DNA of 64,000 nucleotides from an uncultured Eubacteriales bacterium (GTDB lineage Bacteria; Bacillota; Clostridia; Oscillospirales; CAG-272). The position numbers and the translations under genes were made by a program. Where the stretch lies: the NCBI GenBank assembly GCA_934467415.1, contig CAKSLQ010000001.1:186001-250000 (forward strand). The letters run 5' to 3'. The notes under the pieces are model-generated. The model saw only the letters and a program-made list of their open reading frames with translations, was not told the origin of the DNA and made no database searches. Shown here one piece after another: positions 25,161 through 33,502 of this stretch; positions within the stretch are counted from its first letter, which is position 1; each line of letters opens with the position of its first letter.

Positions 25161-27110
25161 ATGATTATTTTAAGCACGACCGACCTGTCGCTCCGCTTCG
25201 GCACGACAACGGTTCTCGAGAATATATCTTTTTCGATCAATGAGGGAGATCGCCTCGGCATCATCGGTGTCAACGGCGCGGGCAAGACCTCGCTGTTCCG
25301 CCTCATCACGGGCGAATACACACCGGACAGCGGTGCGGTCTACGTCTCCAAGGGCAAGACTGTCGGCCTTCTGGCGCAGAATGCGGACATGTCCGACGAG
25401 GTCGGCGGCGAGAGCGCTCTCGAGCATATGTACCTTGCCTTCCCCGCACTGCTTGCCGCTGAAAAACGGCTTGCGGAACTTGAAGACGCGCTTGCGAGGC
25501 GCACCGATGTGACATCGGCGCTCTACATTTCCATGACCGCCGAGCTTGCCGATCTCAGTCACAGCTTTGCGCAGAGCGGCGGACAGTATTTCCGCGGCAA
25601 GTGCAAGAGCATTCTCGCGAAAATGGGCTTTGACGAGGGCATGATGGCGCTGCCGGTCACCAAGCTCAGCGGCGGACAGCGCACGCGGCTGGCGCTCGCG
25701 CGCCTGCTCGCGTCCGAGCCGGACATCCTGATGCTCGACGAGCCGACCAACCACCTCGATGCCGAGACCATCGTCTGGCTCGAAGGCTTCCTTGCCGCCT
25801 ACCGCAACACCGTGCTGGTCATCTCGCATGACCGCTACTTTCTCGACCGCGTGACGAACAAGACGCTGCACATCGAGCATCACACAGCCAAACTCTATAA
25901 CGGCAACTATACCGAGGCGCAGCGGCAGCGCGCCGAAAACCGCGAGGCGGAGCTGAAAAAGTACAACCAGCAGCAGAAGGAGATCGCCCGCGTGGAGGCG
26001 ATGATGGAGCAGCAGCGCCGCTGGGGGCAGGAGCGCAACTTTGTCACCATCCGCGCCAAGGAGAACTATCTCAAACACATGGACAAGGTGGAAAAGCCGA
26101 CCGACGAACTGAAGTCGATCCGCATGTCCTTTCAAAGTGCGCCCCCGAGCGCAAACGAAGTCGTCCGCGCAAACAATCTGTCCATGCGCTTCGGCGACAA
26201 GATTGTGTTCCGTGACCTGACCTTCCTCATCAAGAAAGGTGAGCGCGTCTTCTTTGCCGGGCCGAACGGCTGCGGCAAGTCCACGCTGATGAAGGTGCTG
26301 GTCGGCAAACTTATGCCGACGGGCGGCACAGTGGAGCTCGGCTACAACATCAAGGCGGGCTACTACGATCAGGAAAACCAGAACCTCGATGAAAATTCAA
26401 CCGTACTGGACGAGCTCTGGAACGCCTATCCGACGCTGACCGAATACGACATCCGCAGCACGCTTGCGCTGTTCCTGTTCAAATACGAGGACACCGAAAA
26501 GCGCGTGGCCGACCTGAGCGGCGGCGAGCGGGCGCGGCTGACCATGGCAAAGCTGATTCTCTCCAAGGTCAACCTGCTTGTCCTCGACGAGCCGACCAAC
26601 CACCTCGACATTGCATCCCGTGAGGTGCTGGAGGACGCTCTGCGTGAATTTGACGGTACGCTGATCTGCGTCTCGCACGACCGCTACTTCATCGAAAAGC
26701 TGGCAACCAAGATCATCGAGATCATGCCCGCCGATTTTCCCTGCTCGACGTTTGTCTTCACGCCTGCCGCCTACGACACCGACATTTACGCCGCCTATCG
26801 TGCCAAGCGTGAGCTGCTCTTCTCTCCCGAAGCGGCGCTTGCCGCCGAGCCGGAGCAAAAACCCGAGAATACCGGCAGCAAGGAGAGCTTTTTGCAGCAG
26901 AAACGCGATGTTGCCGAAAAGCGCAAAGAGGAACGCAAGCTGGCGGCGTACCGCCGCGAGATCGAGGAGCTGGAGGCCGAGCTTGCGCGTGTAACCGACG
27001 AGCTCTACGGCGACGCGGCAAGCGACTATATCCGCGCTTCGGAGCTGGATGACCGCAAGACCGTGATTGAAGACCGCCTCTTGCAGCTCTATGAATGGAC
27101 GGAGGAATAA
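25161..27110 (+). CDS. ABC-F family ribosome-associated ATPase
   Basis: A 649-residue soluble protein with two ABC ATPase domains and no membrane segment. Domain 1 has Walker A GVNGAGKTS, LSGGQRTRLALARLL and LMLDEPTNHLD; domain 2 has GPNGCGKST, LSGGERARLTMAKLI and LVLDEPTNHLD. The linker between them is rich in Glu, Gln and Lys (ENREAELKKYNQQQKEIARVEAMMEQQRRW), as in ABC-F P-site tRNA interaction motifs, and the C-terminus ends with a coiled coil (YRREIEELEAELARVTDELY). ABC-F proteins act on the ribosome to relieve stalling or give antibiotic protection. Resistance cannot be inferred from sequence; a housekeeping YdiF-type role is equally likely. Confidence 0.93.
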   Translation: MIILSTTDLSLRFGTTTVLENISFSINEGDRLGIIGVNGAGKTSLFRLITGEYTPDSGAVYVSKGKTVGLLAQNADMSDEVGGESALEHMYLAFPALLAAEKRLAELEDALARRTDVTSALYISMTAELADLSHSFAQSGGQYFRGKCKSILAKMGFDEGMMALPVTKLSGGQRTRLALARLLASEPDILMLDEPTNHLDAETIVWLEGFLAAYRNTVLVISHDRYFLDRVTNKTLHIEHHTAKLYNGNYTEAQRQRAENREAELKKYNQQQKEIARVEAMMEQQRRWGQERNFVTIRAKENYLKHMDKVEKPTDELKSIRMSFQSAPPSANEVVRANNLSMRFGDKIVFRDLTFLIKKGERVFFAGPNGCGKSTLMKVLVGKLMPTGGTVELGYNIKAGYYDQENQNLDENSTVLDELWNAYPTLTEYDIRSTLALFLFKYEDTEKRVADLSGGERARLTMAKLILSKVNLLVLDEPTNHLDIASREVLEDALREFDGTLICVSHDRYFIEKLATKIIEIMPADFPCSTFVFTPAAYDTDIYAAYRAKRELLFSPEAALAAEPEQKPENTGSKESFLQQKRDVAEKRKEERKLAAYRREIEELEAELARVTDELYGDAASDYIRASELDDRKTVIEDRLLQLYEWTEE

Positions 27111-27111
27111 C

Positions 27112-27600
27112 ATGCACATCCGCAGCGCAAGTACATCCGATCTCGACCGCATCATGGAGATCTACGCCCGCGCACAGCAGTTCATGCGCGAGACCGGCAA
27201 CCCCACGCAGTGGAGCAATGTCTATCCGACCCGCGAGCTGATCGAGGGCGATATTGCAAGCCGGATCTCCTACGTCGTCACGGACGAGGCCGGAACGGTA
27301 CAGGGCGTCTTCGTCTTTGCCGTCGGCGCGGACAAGACCTATGCCGTCATCCGCGGCGGCGCGTGGAAAAACGACGACTCCTACGGCACAATCCACCGCA
27401 TCGCCTCCGGCGGCGAAGTCCGCGGCGTCTTCGGCGCAGCCATCGACTACTGCAAGGGCCGCATCGGCAATCTGCGCATTGACACGCACGAAAACAACCG
27501 CGTGATGCAGCACCTCATCGCCAAAAACGGCTTTGTCTTCTGCGGGCACATCACCGCCGAGGACGGCACGGACAGGCTGGCGTATCAGTATACAAAATAA
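27112..27600 (+). CDS. GNAT-family N-acetyltransferase
   Basis: A 162-residue single-domain acetyltransferase starting at the ATG one base after the ABC-F stop, so it is translationally coupled to that gene. The N-terminal MHIRSASTSDLDRIMEIYARAQQFM is the usual GNAT alpha-1/alpha-2 region, and NPTQWSNVYPTRELIEGDI matches a Firmicute GNAT subgroup. The acetyl-CoA loop itself is atypical: the region around AAIDYCKGRIGNLRIDTHENNRVMQHLIAKNGFVFCG supplies the usual late helix (N-x-x-M-x-x-x-x-x-x-x-GF). The substrate is unknown. Confidence 0.85.
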   Translation: MHIRSASTSDLDRIMEIYARAQQFMRETGNPTQWSNVYPTRELIEGDIASRISYVVTDEAGTVQGVFVFAVGADKTYAVIRGGAWKNDDSYGTIHRIASGGEVRGVFGAAIDYCKGRIGNLRIDTHENNRVMQHLIAKNGFVFCGHITAEDGTDRLAYQYTK

Positions 27601-27608
27601 GCGCAAAA

Positions 27609-27890
27609 AAGGAACGCTCCCGCGTTCCTTTAGGTTGTGGACAAAGCCCGGGCTTCTTTTTCAGCCCCCTCGGTGAGGGGGCTGTCGGCGTGAGCCGACT
27701 GGGGGAGTTTTGCTCTCTGCAAGACTCCTTCCGTCACGCGAAGCGTGATGTTTCCCGCAAGGGAAACTCATTAGGAACGCTTGCGTTCCGTGCCACGCTC
27801 CCTCACCGAGGGAGGTAAATCACCAGGCGACCGCGCAGATAAATTCTCTGGTTTGTCATCATGCCGAAGGAACGCTCCCGCGTTCCTTTT
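27609..27890. repeat. Palindrome-rich intergenic repeat block
   Basis: This 300-base gene-free interval holds only palindromes. A 23-base sequence containing GGAACGCTCCCGCGTTCC occurs at 27609-27631 and again at 27867-27889, with a third shortened version (AGGAACGCTTGCGTTCC) at 27772-27789. Between them are CAGCCCCCTC-GGTGAGGGGGCTG at 27661-27683, TCACGCGAAGCGTGA at 27733-27747, TTTCCCGCAAGGGAAA at 27750-27765 and CTCCCTCACCGAGGGAG at 27797-27813. The outer copies could act as terminators for the flanking convergent genes. The inner CCCTC-type ends resemble terminal inverted repeats of a small non-coding (MITE/REP-like) element. Confidence 0.7.
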
Positions 27891-27900
27891 TTCTATGCAA

Positions 27901-28776
27901 TCAGTCAATGTCGTCGATCACCGTTTCGGGCGGCGTGGTGAGCAGCGCTGGCGATGCAACGAACTTGCGGATCAGCTTGAGGGCCGATGCAAAATAGAAG
28001 CCGTCGCAGATACGCTCATCGGTGACGACCTTCACGTCGATCATGGTACGGCGCTCCACCGCGCCGCTTGCATTGATTACATTTTTGTGATACTTCAGCC
28101 CGTAGGAGATGAAGACCGGCAGGTTGCCGAAGTTGTACAGATGGTGGTAGATCGGCGGGATGCCGAGCGAGCCCATGCTGGTGATGATCATCGAGCCGTG
28201 GAACGGGCTGACGTCCAGCAGCGCCTGCGGCAGCCAGCCGTGATAATCCAAAAATTCAAGCAGCCGGACCGTTGCGCGGAACAGGATGCCGGGCAAGCGT
28301 GTCAGCCAGCGCGCCGTCTTGTCGAAGTCTGTGTTGCTGCCCTCCGCCGTCGCCTTTTCGACCACGGCATTGAACTTTTCATAGACATCCGTGATGGTGT
28401 CGGTCGGTTCAAAGCGGACTTTGATCATCGTATCCGGTGCATCCAGCGACATTTCCTTCTTCACCGCCATGTTGACTTCGATCGTGTTGCGGTGGTAAAT
28501 CTTCTGCCCGGAGCAAAAGCGGTTGATGCCCGGGCGCATCGCGATCGCGCGGATGTACGCCGCGATAAACACATGTAACACGCTGATGCTCTTATAGCCC
28601 TTGGCGCGCATTTCGCGCAGGAATCGGTCTGCCTCGGTGATGTCGATGGTATCTGCGATCTGGTTCTGCGCATCGTTGCGTGTGCGCATAATATACGGGA
28701 TGACATAGGACATGGGCGACATCGTGCGGACGCGTCTGCCGTCCTTGCGGTCGCCGAAGCGGCGTTTTTTGCTCAT
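27901..28776 (-). CDS. Stand-alone 2-oxoacid dehydrogenase E2-type acyltransferase domain
   Basis: A 291-residue protein corresponding to the catalytic domain of E2 acyltransferases (chloramphenicol-acetyltransferase-like fold) without lipoyl or E1-binding domains. Recognisable pieces are the opening MRTRNDAQNQIADTIDIT, LHVFIAAYIRAIAMRPGINRF, and the closing MIDVKVVTDERICDGFYFASALKLI. In true E2 enzymes that last motif is DHRxxDG with a catalytic His; here it reads DERICDG, so His is replaced by Glu while Asp is kept. No E1, E3 or lipoate genes are nearby. Function is therefore uncertain. GGGAGG precedes the ATG. Confidence 0.82.
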   Translation of the reverse strand: MSKKRRFGDRKDGRRVRTMSPMSYVIPYIMRTRNDAQNQIADTIDITEADRFLREMRAKGYKSISVLHVFIAAYIRAIAMRPGINRFCSGQKIYHRNTIEVNMAVKKEMSLDAPDTMIKVRFEPTDTITDVYEKFNAVVEKATAEGSNTDFDKTARWLTRLPGILFRATVRLLEFLDYHGWLPQALLDVSPFHGSMIITSMGSLGIPPIYHHLYNFGNLPVFISYGLKYHKNVINASGAVERRTMIDVKVVTDERICDGFYFASALKLIRKFVASPALLTTPPETVIDDID

Positions 28777-28881
28777 ATACAGCCCTCCCGGTCAAAAAAA
28801 TCCGTGTTAAATCAAGTCATTATAGCACATATTGCGAAAAAAGGCAAGCGCCGCGTCGAATTTTCGGGAAAAAGCGTGATC

Positions 28882-29868
28882 TCAGCCGAGATGCACGGCG
28901 CAGGCGGCATCGGCAAACGGGAAATGCATCGCCGCACCAGGAATCGGCAGGCCGTCCGTGCCGAGCGGCTTGACATAGACTTTGCCGGATACCTGATAAC
29001 ATACGACAAGCGCGCGCCCGTCCTTTGTCAGGATCATGTGCCGCGGCTTTTCCGCCTCGGTCGGCTCCTGTAAAGCCTTGGTCAGCAGTCCGTCCGCGCC
29101 GACCCTGAAGTAAACCAGCGATTCGCTGTAGCGATTGGCCGCATACAGCGTTTTTTCATCCGGCGACAGGCAGATCGCCGAGCAATGGCTTTTGCCGACG
29201 AAGCCGTCCGGCAGGGTCGAAATGCGCTGAAGCAGCTTTTTCTCCGGCATCGCATAGACCAGCACCTCGTTGGAAAGCTCGGTGACAACATAAAGCAGCC
29301 TCTCATCATGGTTATAAACCGAGTGGCGCGGATGCTGCCCGCGCTCGGTGTAGATGCGGTCCTTTTCGCGCACGGTGCCGTCCGCGATCTCATAGAAATA
29401 AATGATGTCCAGCCCGACATTATTCACCATCAGCGTGTCTTCCGCGCGGTTGACATGCACAAAATGCGCGCGTGTGACCAGGCTGTCGTCGCCGGTCTCG
29501 TTGACCTGCAGCAGCCTGCCCGCATGATGGAACCTGCCGTCCTTATCCAGCGATGCATAGATCAGATGTCCGGTCCCCCAGCAGGCGCCGAACAGCATGG
29601 CGTGCTTCTCCGAGTAGCAGATGTGGCAGAGACAGCCGACGCCGTCAAAGCGCAGGCTGTCGGTCATGCGATAGCCGTCGCCGTCCTTCACATAGGCGGT
29701 AAACACCGCATAATCGTCGTTCTCCGTGCCGGCAAACAGGCGGTCGCCCACCGTGCAGATAAAGCTGGGCGACTCCACCGTGTCCGCCCAGACCACCTTT
29801 CCGTGCTCATCGCATTTGACGAGATTTTCCCGTCCCGCAGGGCCGTAGCCCGAGATCAAAAGCTCCAT
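28882..29868 (-). CDS. Lactonase-family seven-bladed beta-propeller protein (6-phosphogluconolactonase-like)
   Basis: A 328-residue soluble protein with repeating strand patterns and the family landmarks of the Lactonase/YbhE group: THARAH-like RAHFVHVN, NVGLDIIYFYEI, GQHPRHSVYNHDERLLYVVTELSNEV, and the late LSPDEKTLYAANRYSESLVYF and EKPRHMILTKDGRALVV. Members hydrolyse 6-phosphogluconolactone or act on other lactones; the sequence does not decide which. There is no signal peptide. AAGGAG precedes the ATG. It lies upstream of the acyltransferase gene and downstream of galM on the same strand, but a terminator separates it from galM. Confidence 0.87.
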   Translation of the reverse strand: MELLISGYGPAGRENLVKCDEHGKVVWADTVESPSFICTVGDRLFAGTENDDYAVFTAYVKDGDGYRMTDSLRFDGVGCLCHICYSEKHAMLFGACWGTGHLIYASLDKDGRFHHAGRLLQVNETGDDSLVTRAHFVHVNRAEDTLMVNNVGLDIIYFYEIADGTVREKDRIYTERGQHPRHSVYNHDERLLYVVTELSNEVLVYAMPEKKLLQRISTLPDGFVGKSHCSAICLSPDEKTLYAANRYSESLVYFRVGADGLLTKALQEPTEAEKPRHMILTKDGRALVVCYQVSGKVYVKPLGTDGLPIPGAAMHFPFADAACAVHLG

Positions 29869-29944
29869 GGTTGACTCCTTTTCGGCGCGGTGCGCCCTGT
29901 TGATATATGAACGTCAACATCATACCATATCCGGAATAAAAAAA

Positions 29945-29974
29945 CAAGCGGTGCATGCAGAAAAGCACCGCTTG
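29945..29974 (-). terminator. Intrinsic terminator of the aldose 1-epimerase gene
   Basis: CAAGCGGTGC and GCACCGCTTG form a 10-bp stem; on the minus strand it is followed by a run of seven T. Confidence 0.85.
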
Positions 29975-29979
29975 CATTT

Positions 29980-31020
29980 TTATTCTGCCGATTCAAAGGT
30001 GAAGACCGTCATGTAGTCGTATTTCTCGCCTCGGCGCAGAATCGTGCGCTCGTAGGTGGGGCTGTCCGGCTCGTACTGCGGTTCGATGCAGATGGCCTGC
30101 CGTTTGTGCTGCTTGACGCCGCCCTTGAACGGGATCGGTCCGTTCAGAATATTTGAGGTGTAGAACTGGTCGCAGGGCATGTCGGAGGACACACGCAGCG
30201 TCAGCCCCGCGCAGGAAGCTTCGGCGTGTACCATCAGATCTCTGCCGAAAAGCGTCTCGCGCTTTTTGCCGTTGATCCAGTAGTTGTGACCGTAGCCGCC
30301 GATGTTGCCCATCTGCTCGTCCGGAACGTCGATGTCCCGGCCGATCAGCTTCGGTGTGCGGAAGTCGAACGGCGTGCCGACAACGTCGATGGTGTAGCCC
30401 ATCGGAATGCGCAGCAGATCGACCGCCGTGAACCGATCCGCGTAGATGGTCATCATATGGTCCTCAATCGTGCCCTTGTCGTAGCCCTTGAGGTTGAAAT
30501 AGGAATGGTTGGTGAGGTTGACATAGGTGTCTGCGTCGCTGACCGCCTCATAACGGATGGCAAGGCTGCCGCCGACGAGCGTATAGGTGACCCTGACATC
30601 CAGCGTGCCGGGGTAGCCCTCTTCCCCGTCCGGGCTGGTGTAGGTGAGAACGAGTGATTCGGTGCCGTCCTTGTTCTCGATCGCGGGCGACCAGACCTTG
30701 CGGTCAAAGCCGGAGATGCCGCCGTGGTTGTGGTTGACCTCGTGGTCATTGGCCGCCAGCTTATATTCCCTGCCGTTCAGCGTAAAGCAGGCGTTGCTGA
30801 TGCGGTTGGCATATCTGCCGATAATGGCACCCTGATAGGAATTGTCATTCACATAATCATCTAAGGTGTCAAAGCCGCAGACCACATCGCGCCCATGCGT
30901 GAGAATCGACTGAATTCTGCCGCCGTAGTTCAGAACGGTGACCTTCACGCTGTCGCTCTCCAGCGTGAACGCATAGATTTCGCTGCCGTCCGCCAGCTTG
31001 CCGAAAAGCCGTTTTTCCAT
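29980..31020 (-). CDS. galM: Aldose 1-epimerase (mutarotase)
   Basis: GalM interconverts alpha and beta anomers of glucose and galactose. The 346-residue beta-sandwich protein has the general acid/base histidines in VNHNHGGISGFDRKVW and NLTNHSYFNLKGY and the catalytic Glu in CIEPQYEPDSP, close to the end as expected. GRYANRISNACFTLNGREYKLAANDHEVNHNHG is a standard family stretch. No signal peptide is seen, so it is cytosolic. GGAG lies before the ATG. It is alone, not in a Leloir operon, so involvement in general sugar use is inferred. Confidence 0.95.
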   Translation of the reverse strand: MEKRLFGKLADGSEIYAFTLESDSVKVTVLNYGGRIQSILTHGRDVVCGFDTLDDYVNDNSYQGAIIGRYANRISNACFTLNGREYKLAANDHEVNHNHGGISGFDRKVWSPAIENKDGTESLVLTYTSPDGEEGYPGTLDVRVTYTLVGGSLAIRYEAVSDADTYVNLTNHSYFNLKGYDKGTIEDHMMTIYADRFTAVDLLRIPMGYTIDVVGTPFDFRTPKLIGRDIDVPDEQMGNIGGYGHNYWINGKKRETLFGRDLMVHAEASCAGLTLRVSSDMPCDQFYTSNILNGPIPFKGGVKQHKRQAICIEPQYEPDSPTYERTILRRGEKYDYMTVFTFESAE

Positions 31021-31195
31021 ATGGTTTCACTCCGTTTCGGATCAATGTTTGGATTTACTTTCATTGTAGCGTGCAAGGCCGCCGCCGTCAAGACAAAGAA
31101 ACGGCTAAAAATTCCGTAATTTTTCACTTCCGGTTGTATTCTGTCGAATCGTGTTGTAAAATCATAATAAAATGAAAAAGAAAGGGGCGGTCAGC

Positions 31196-33427
31196 ATGGG
31201 GATCTTGGCAAAAAGACCGCTTCTGACCGCCTGCGCCGTTTTTCTCGCCGCAAGTCTTTGCGGAATCTGCCTTGACGCGCATCTGCGGCTTATCGGTATG
31301 CTCGTGCTCGGCATCGGCATTCTCCCGGCGATCGCGGGTATGCTCTGCTTTGCAAAGCTGCGCCGCGGCCTCTTCGCGTTTTTGCTCTGCCTGCTGTTCG
31401 GCATCGGCGCGTTTTTCCTGTCGCACAGCTTCTTCGACGGCACGCTCGCCCCGCTGGAGGCGCAGACCGAGCCCGTCAAGCTCACGGCAGCGATCGTCAA
31501 AGTAAACTACGCCGCCGACTACCTCACATCCTGCAATGCGGATGTCACATGCTTCAACGACGCGAAAAATCGCTTTTCGGTCGATCTGAATTTTGAGGGC
31601 GAGGCCGATCTCGAAGTCGGCGACGTGATTGAGGCGACCGCCGTCTGCGTCCCGTTCGGCACAACGGATTACGGCTACGATCTGCGCAGCAGCAAGCTGT
31701 CAAAGGGCGTTCTGCTTTCCTGCGATGTCGAATCGTATGATGTGATCGGAAAAGAATCCCTCCCGTTTTTCGCACGGCTGCGATGCTCGATTGCCGAGCG
31801 GTTCGACCGCGCGTACGAAGCCGAGACCGCCGCCATGCTGAAAGCGCTGCTCATCGGCGACAAGGACGATCTTGACGCAGGTCTGAAGCGCGACTTCCGC
31901 CGGCTCGGCATCAGCCATATTCTCGCAATCAGCGGCACGCATTTTTCCGTTCTGCTCGGCATGGCCGCCCTGCTTTTGCGGCTGCTCCGCCTGAACAAAA
32001 AGCAGATCTATATCCTGCTGCTTCCGCTCGCACTTTTGTATATGGGCATCTCCGGCTTTTCGCCGTCGGTCTGCCGCGCGGGCATCATGGCAATGCTGTC
32101 CTATCTCGCCTTTCTGCTCGGCCGCGCACGGGACGCCTGCACCGCGCTGTTTGTCGCCGTGTGCGCACTGATCGCCTGTCACCCTTATGCGGTGCTGGAC
32201 GTCGGGCTTTGGCTCTCCTTTGCCGCAACCTTTTCCATCCTGATTCTTTCCGAGCTGTTTTCCAAGGTTAAAGTGCGCGCCGGGCGCGGCGAGCGCCTCT
32301 GCACGGCTTTGCTCGGCCTGCTCTCCAACGCCGCCGTCACGGTCGCCGTCTCTTTCTGCTCGCTCCCCATCACCGCATTTTGCTTCGGCGAGACGTCACT
32401 GATCGCTCCGCTTGCCAATCTGCTGATCGTGCCGCTGTTTGAGCTGTTTTTGTACCTTGCGCCTTTTGCTTTGCTGTTCTCCGGCTTTTCGCCCGCCGTG
32501 CATCTGACCGAGACCGTCTGCGCATGGATCTGCCGCGCGACTACCGCGCTTGCCGATCGCGACGATCTCCTGTTCTCTCTGCGTCAGCCGCTGGTTCTGC
32601 CGATTGCCGTCTGCGGCGTCGCGCTGACGCTGCTGCTGCTCATTCTGCGGCTGAAGCACCCGATGCTTGTCCTGCTGCCCGCCGTCCTGACCATCGGCAT
32701 TCTCGCCGTCTACATTCCGATGTTCAACGCAAGCTTTGCCGCCGTCGATCGCGCGGTATTTATGACAGTGGGCAAAAACGAGGGTTTTGTTCTGGCTTCC
32801 GGCGGCGAAACGCTGTATATCGACATTTCGACCGGCGCATCGGCGCCGACGCGCCGTGCGGAATGGATCGCCGAGACGCTCTATGACCCGGAGCTCGACG
32901 GTTATCTGCCGACGCACTACCATATGCGGCACATCTCCACCTTCAACAAGCTGATTGCGCGGACGCACATCAAGCGGCTCTACCTGCCGCCCGCTTTCCG
33001 CGAGTCGGATTATAACGTGCGGGCGGCGCTTGCCGCAGCGGCCGAGCGGGACGGCATCGAGGTCGTCGCGCTCGACTATGCCGCCGCATTTGACTTTGCC
33101 GACTGCACGATCACGCTGACCGAACCGCAGCTGCTCAAGCGATCGACGCATCCCGTCATCTGCCTTTCGATCACGGCGAGCGAGGACGAGGTGCTGTACC
33201 TCGGCTCTTCCTTTGCCGATACAACGTTGGATATTACTTCCATGACACGCGACGCAGGGCTGATTGTCCTCGGCCGCCATGCACCCGTCACCAAGCGCGA
33301 TTTCTCGATCCGCGCGGAGGGTATTTTACTGTTCGCCGGCGCGGATACGGCCGAATTTGCGGACTTTGACAGCGAGGCGCTGTGCATGCATGCGGACAGC
33401 AGCTTTACCTACTGCTTCGGAAAGTAA
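31196..33427 (+). CDS. ComEC/Rec2-family DNA channel protein
   Basis: ComEC forms the inner-membrane channel for single-stranded DNA uptake in transformation. The ATG at 31196 follows AAAGGGG. The 743-residue protein has N-terminal helices, a DUF4131/OB-like soluble part, the Competence domain with ISHILAISGTHFSVLLGM near residue 240 and about ten helices. The C-terminal part from about residue 515 corresponds to the beta-lactamase-like domain, but its expected metal motif reads THYHMRHIST near residue 575, lacking the usual Asp, and the early LDVGQGD is replaced by MTVGKNEG. No other competence gene is in the window. Confidence 0.9.
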   Translation: MGILAKRPLLTACAVFLAASLCGICLDAHLRLIGMLVLGIGILPAIAGMLCFAKLRRGLFAFLLCLLFGIGAFFLSHSFFDGTLAPLEAQTEPVKLTAAIVKVNYAADYLTSCNADVTCFNDAKNRFSVDLNFEGEADLEVGDVIEATAVCVPFGTTDYGYDLRSSKLSKGVLLSCDVESYDVIGKESLPFFARLRCSIAERFDRAYEAETAAMLKALLIGDKDDLDAGLKRDFRRLGISHILAISGTHFSVLLGMAALLLRLLRLNKKQIYILLLPLALLYMGISGFSPSVCRAGIMAMLSYLAFLLGRARDACTALFVAVCALIACHPYAVLDVGLWLSFAATFSILILSELFSKVKVRAGRGERLCTALLGLLSNAAVTVAVSFCSLPITAFCFGETSLIAPLANLLIVPLFELFLYLAPFALLFSGFSPAVHLTETVCAWICRATTALADRDDLLFSLRQPLVLPIAVCGVALTLLLLILRLKHPMLVLLPAVLTIGILAVYIPMFNASFAAVDRAVFMTVGKNEGFVLASGGETLYIDISTGASAPTRRAEWIAETLYDPELDGYLPTHYHMRHISTFNKLIARTHIKRLYLPPAFRESDYNVRAALAAAAERDGIEVVALDYAAAFDFADCTITLTEPQLLKRSTHPVICLSITASEDEVLYLGSSFADTTLDITSMTRDAGLIVLGRHAPVTKRDFSIRAEGILLFAGADTAEFADFDSEALCMHADSSFTYCFGK

Positions 33428-33437
33428 AAATTAAATA

Positions 33438-33465
33438 TTGAAATTTCAAAAAAGCGTGTTATAAT
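33438..33465 (+). promoter_or_regulatory. SigmaA-type promoter of the CobW pair
   Basis: TTGAAA (33438-33443) and TATAAT (33460-33465) with a 16-base spacer, 38 bases before the first CobW start codon. I see no Zur- or Fur-type palindrome of sufficient length overlapping it. Confidence 0.65.
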
Positions 33466-33502
33466 AGTATGATGAAAATCCAATACGAAGGAAGTCTTTA
33501 AC

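Noticed and set aside
27609..27890. CRISPR array
   Set aside because: Repeats are palindromic, irregularly spaced and few; there are no uniform spacers or cas genes.
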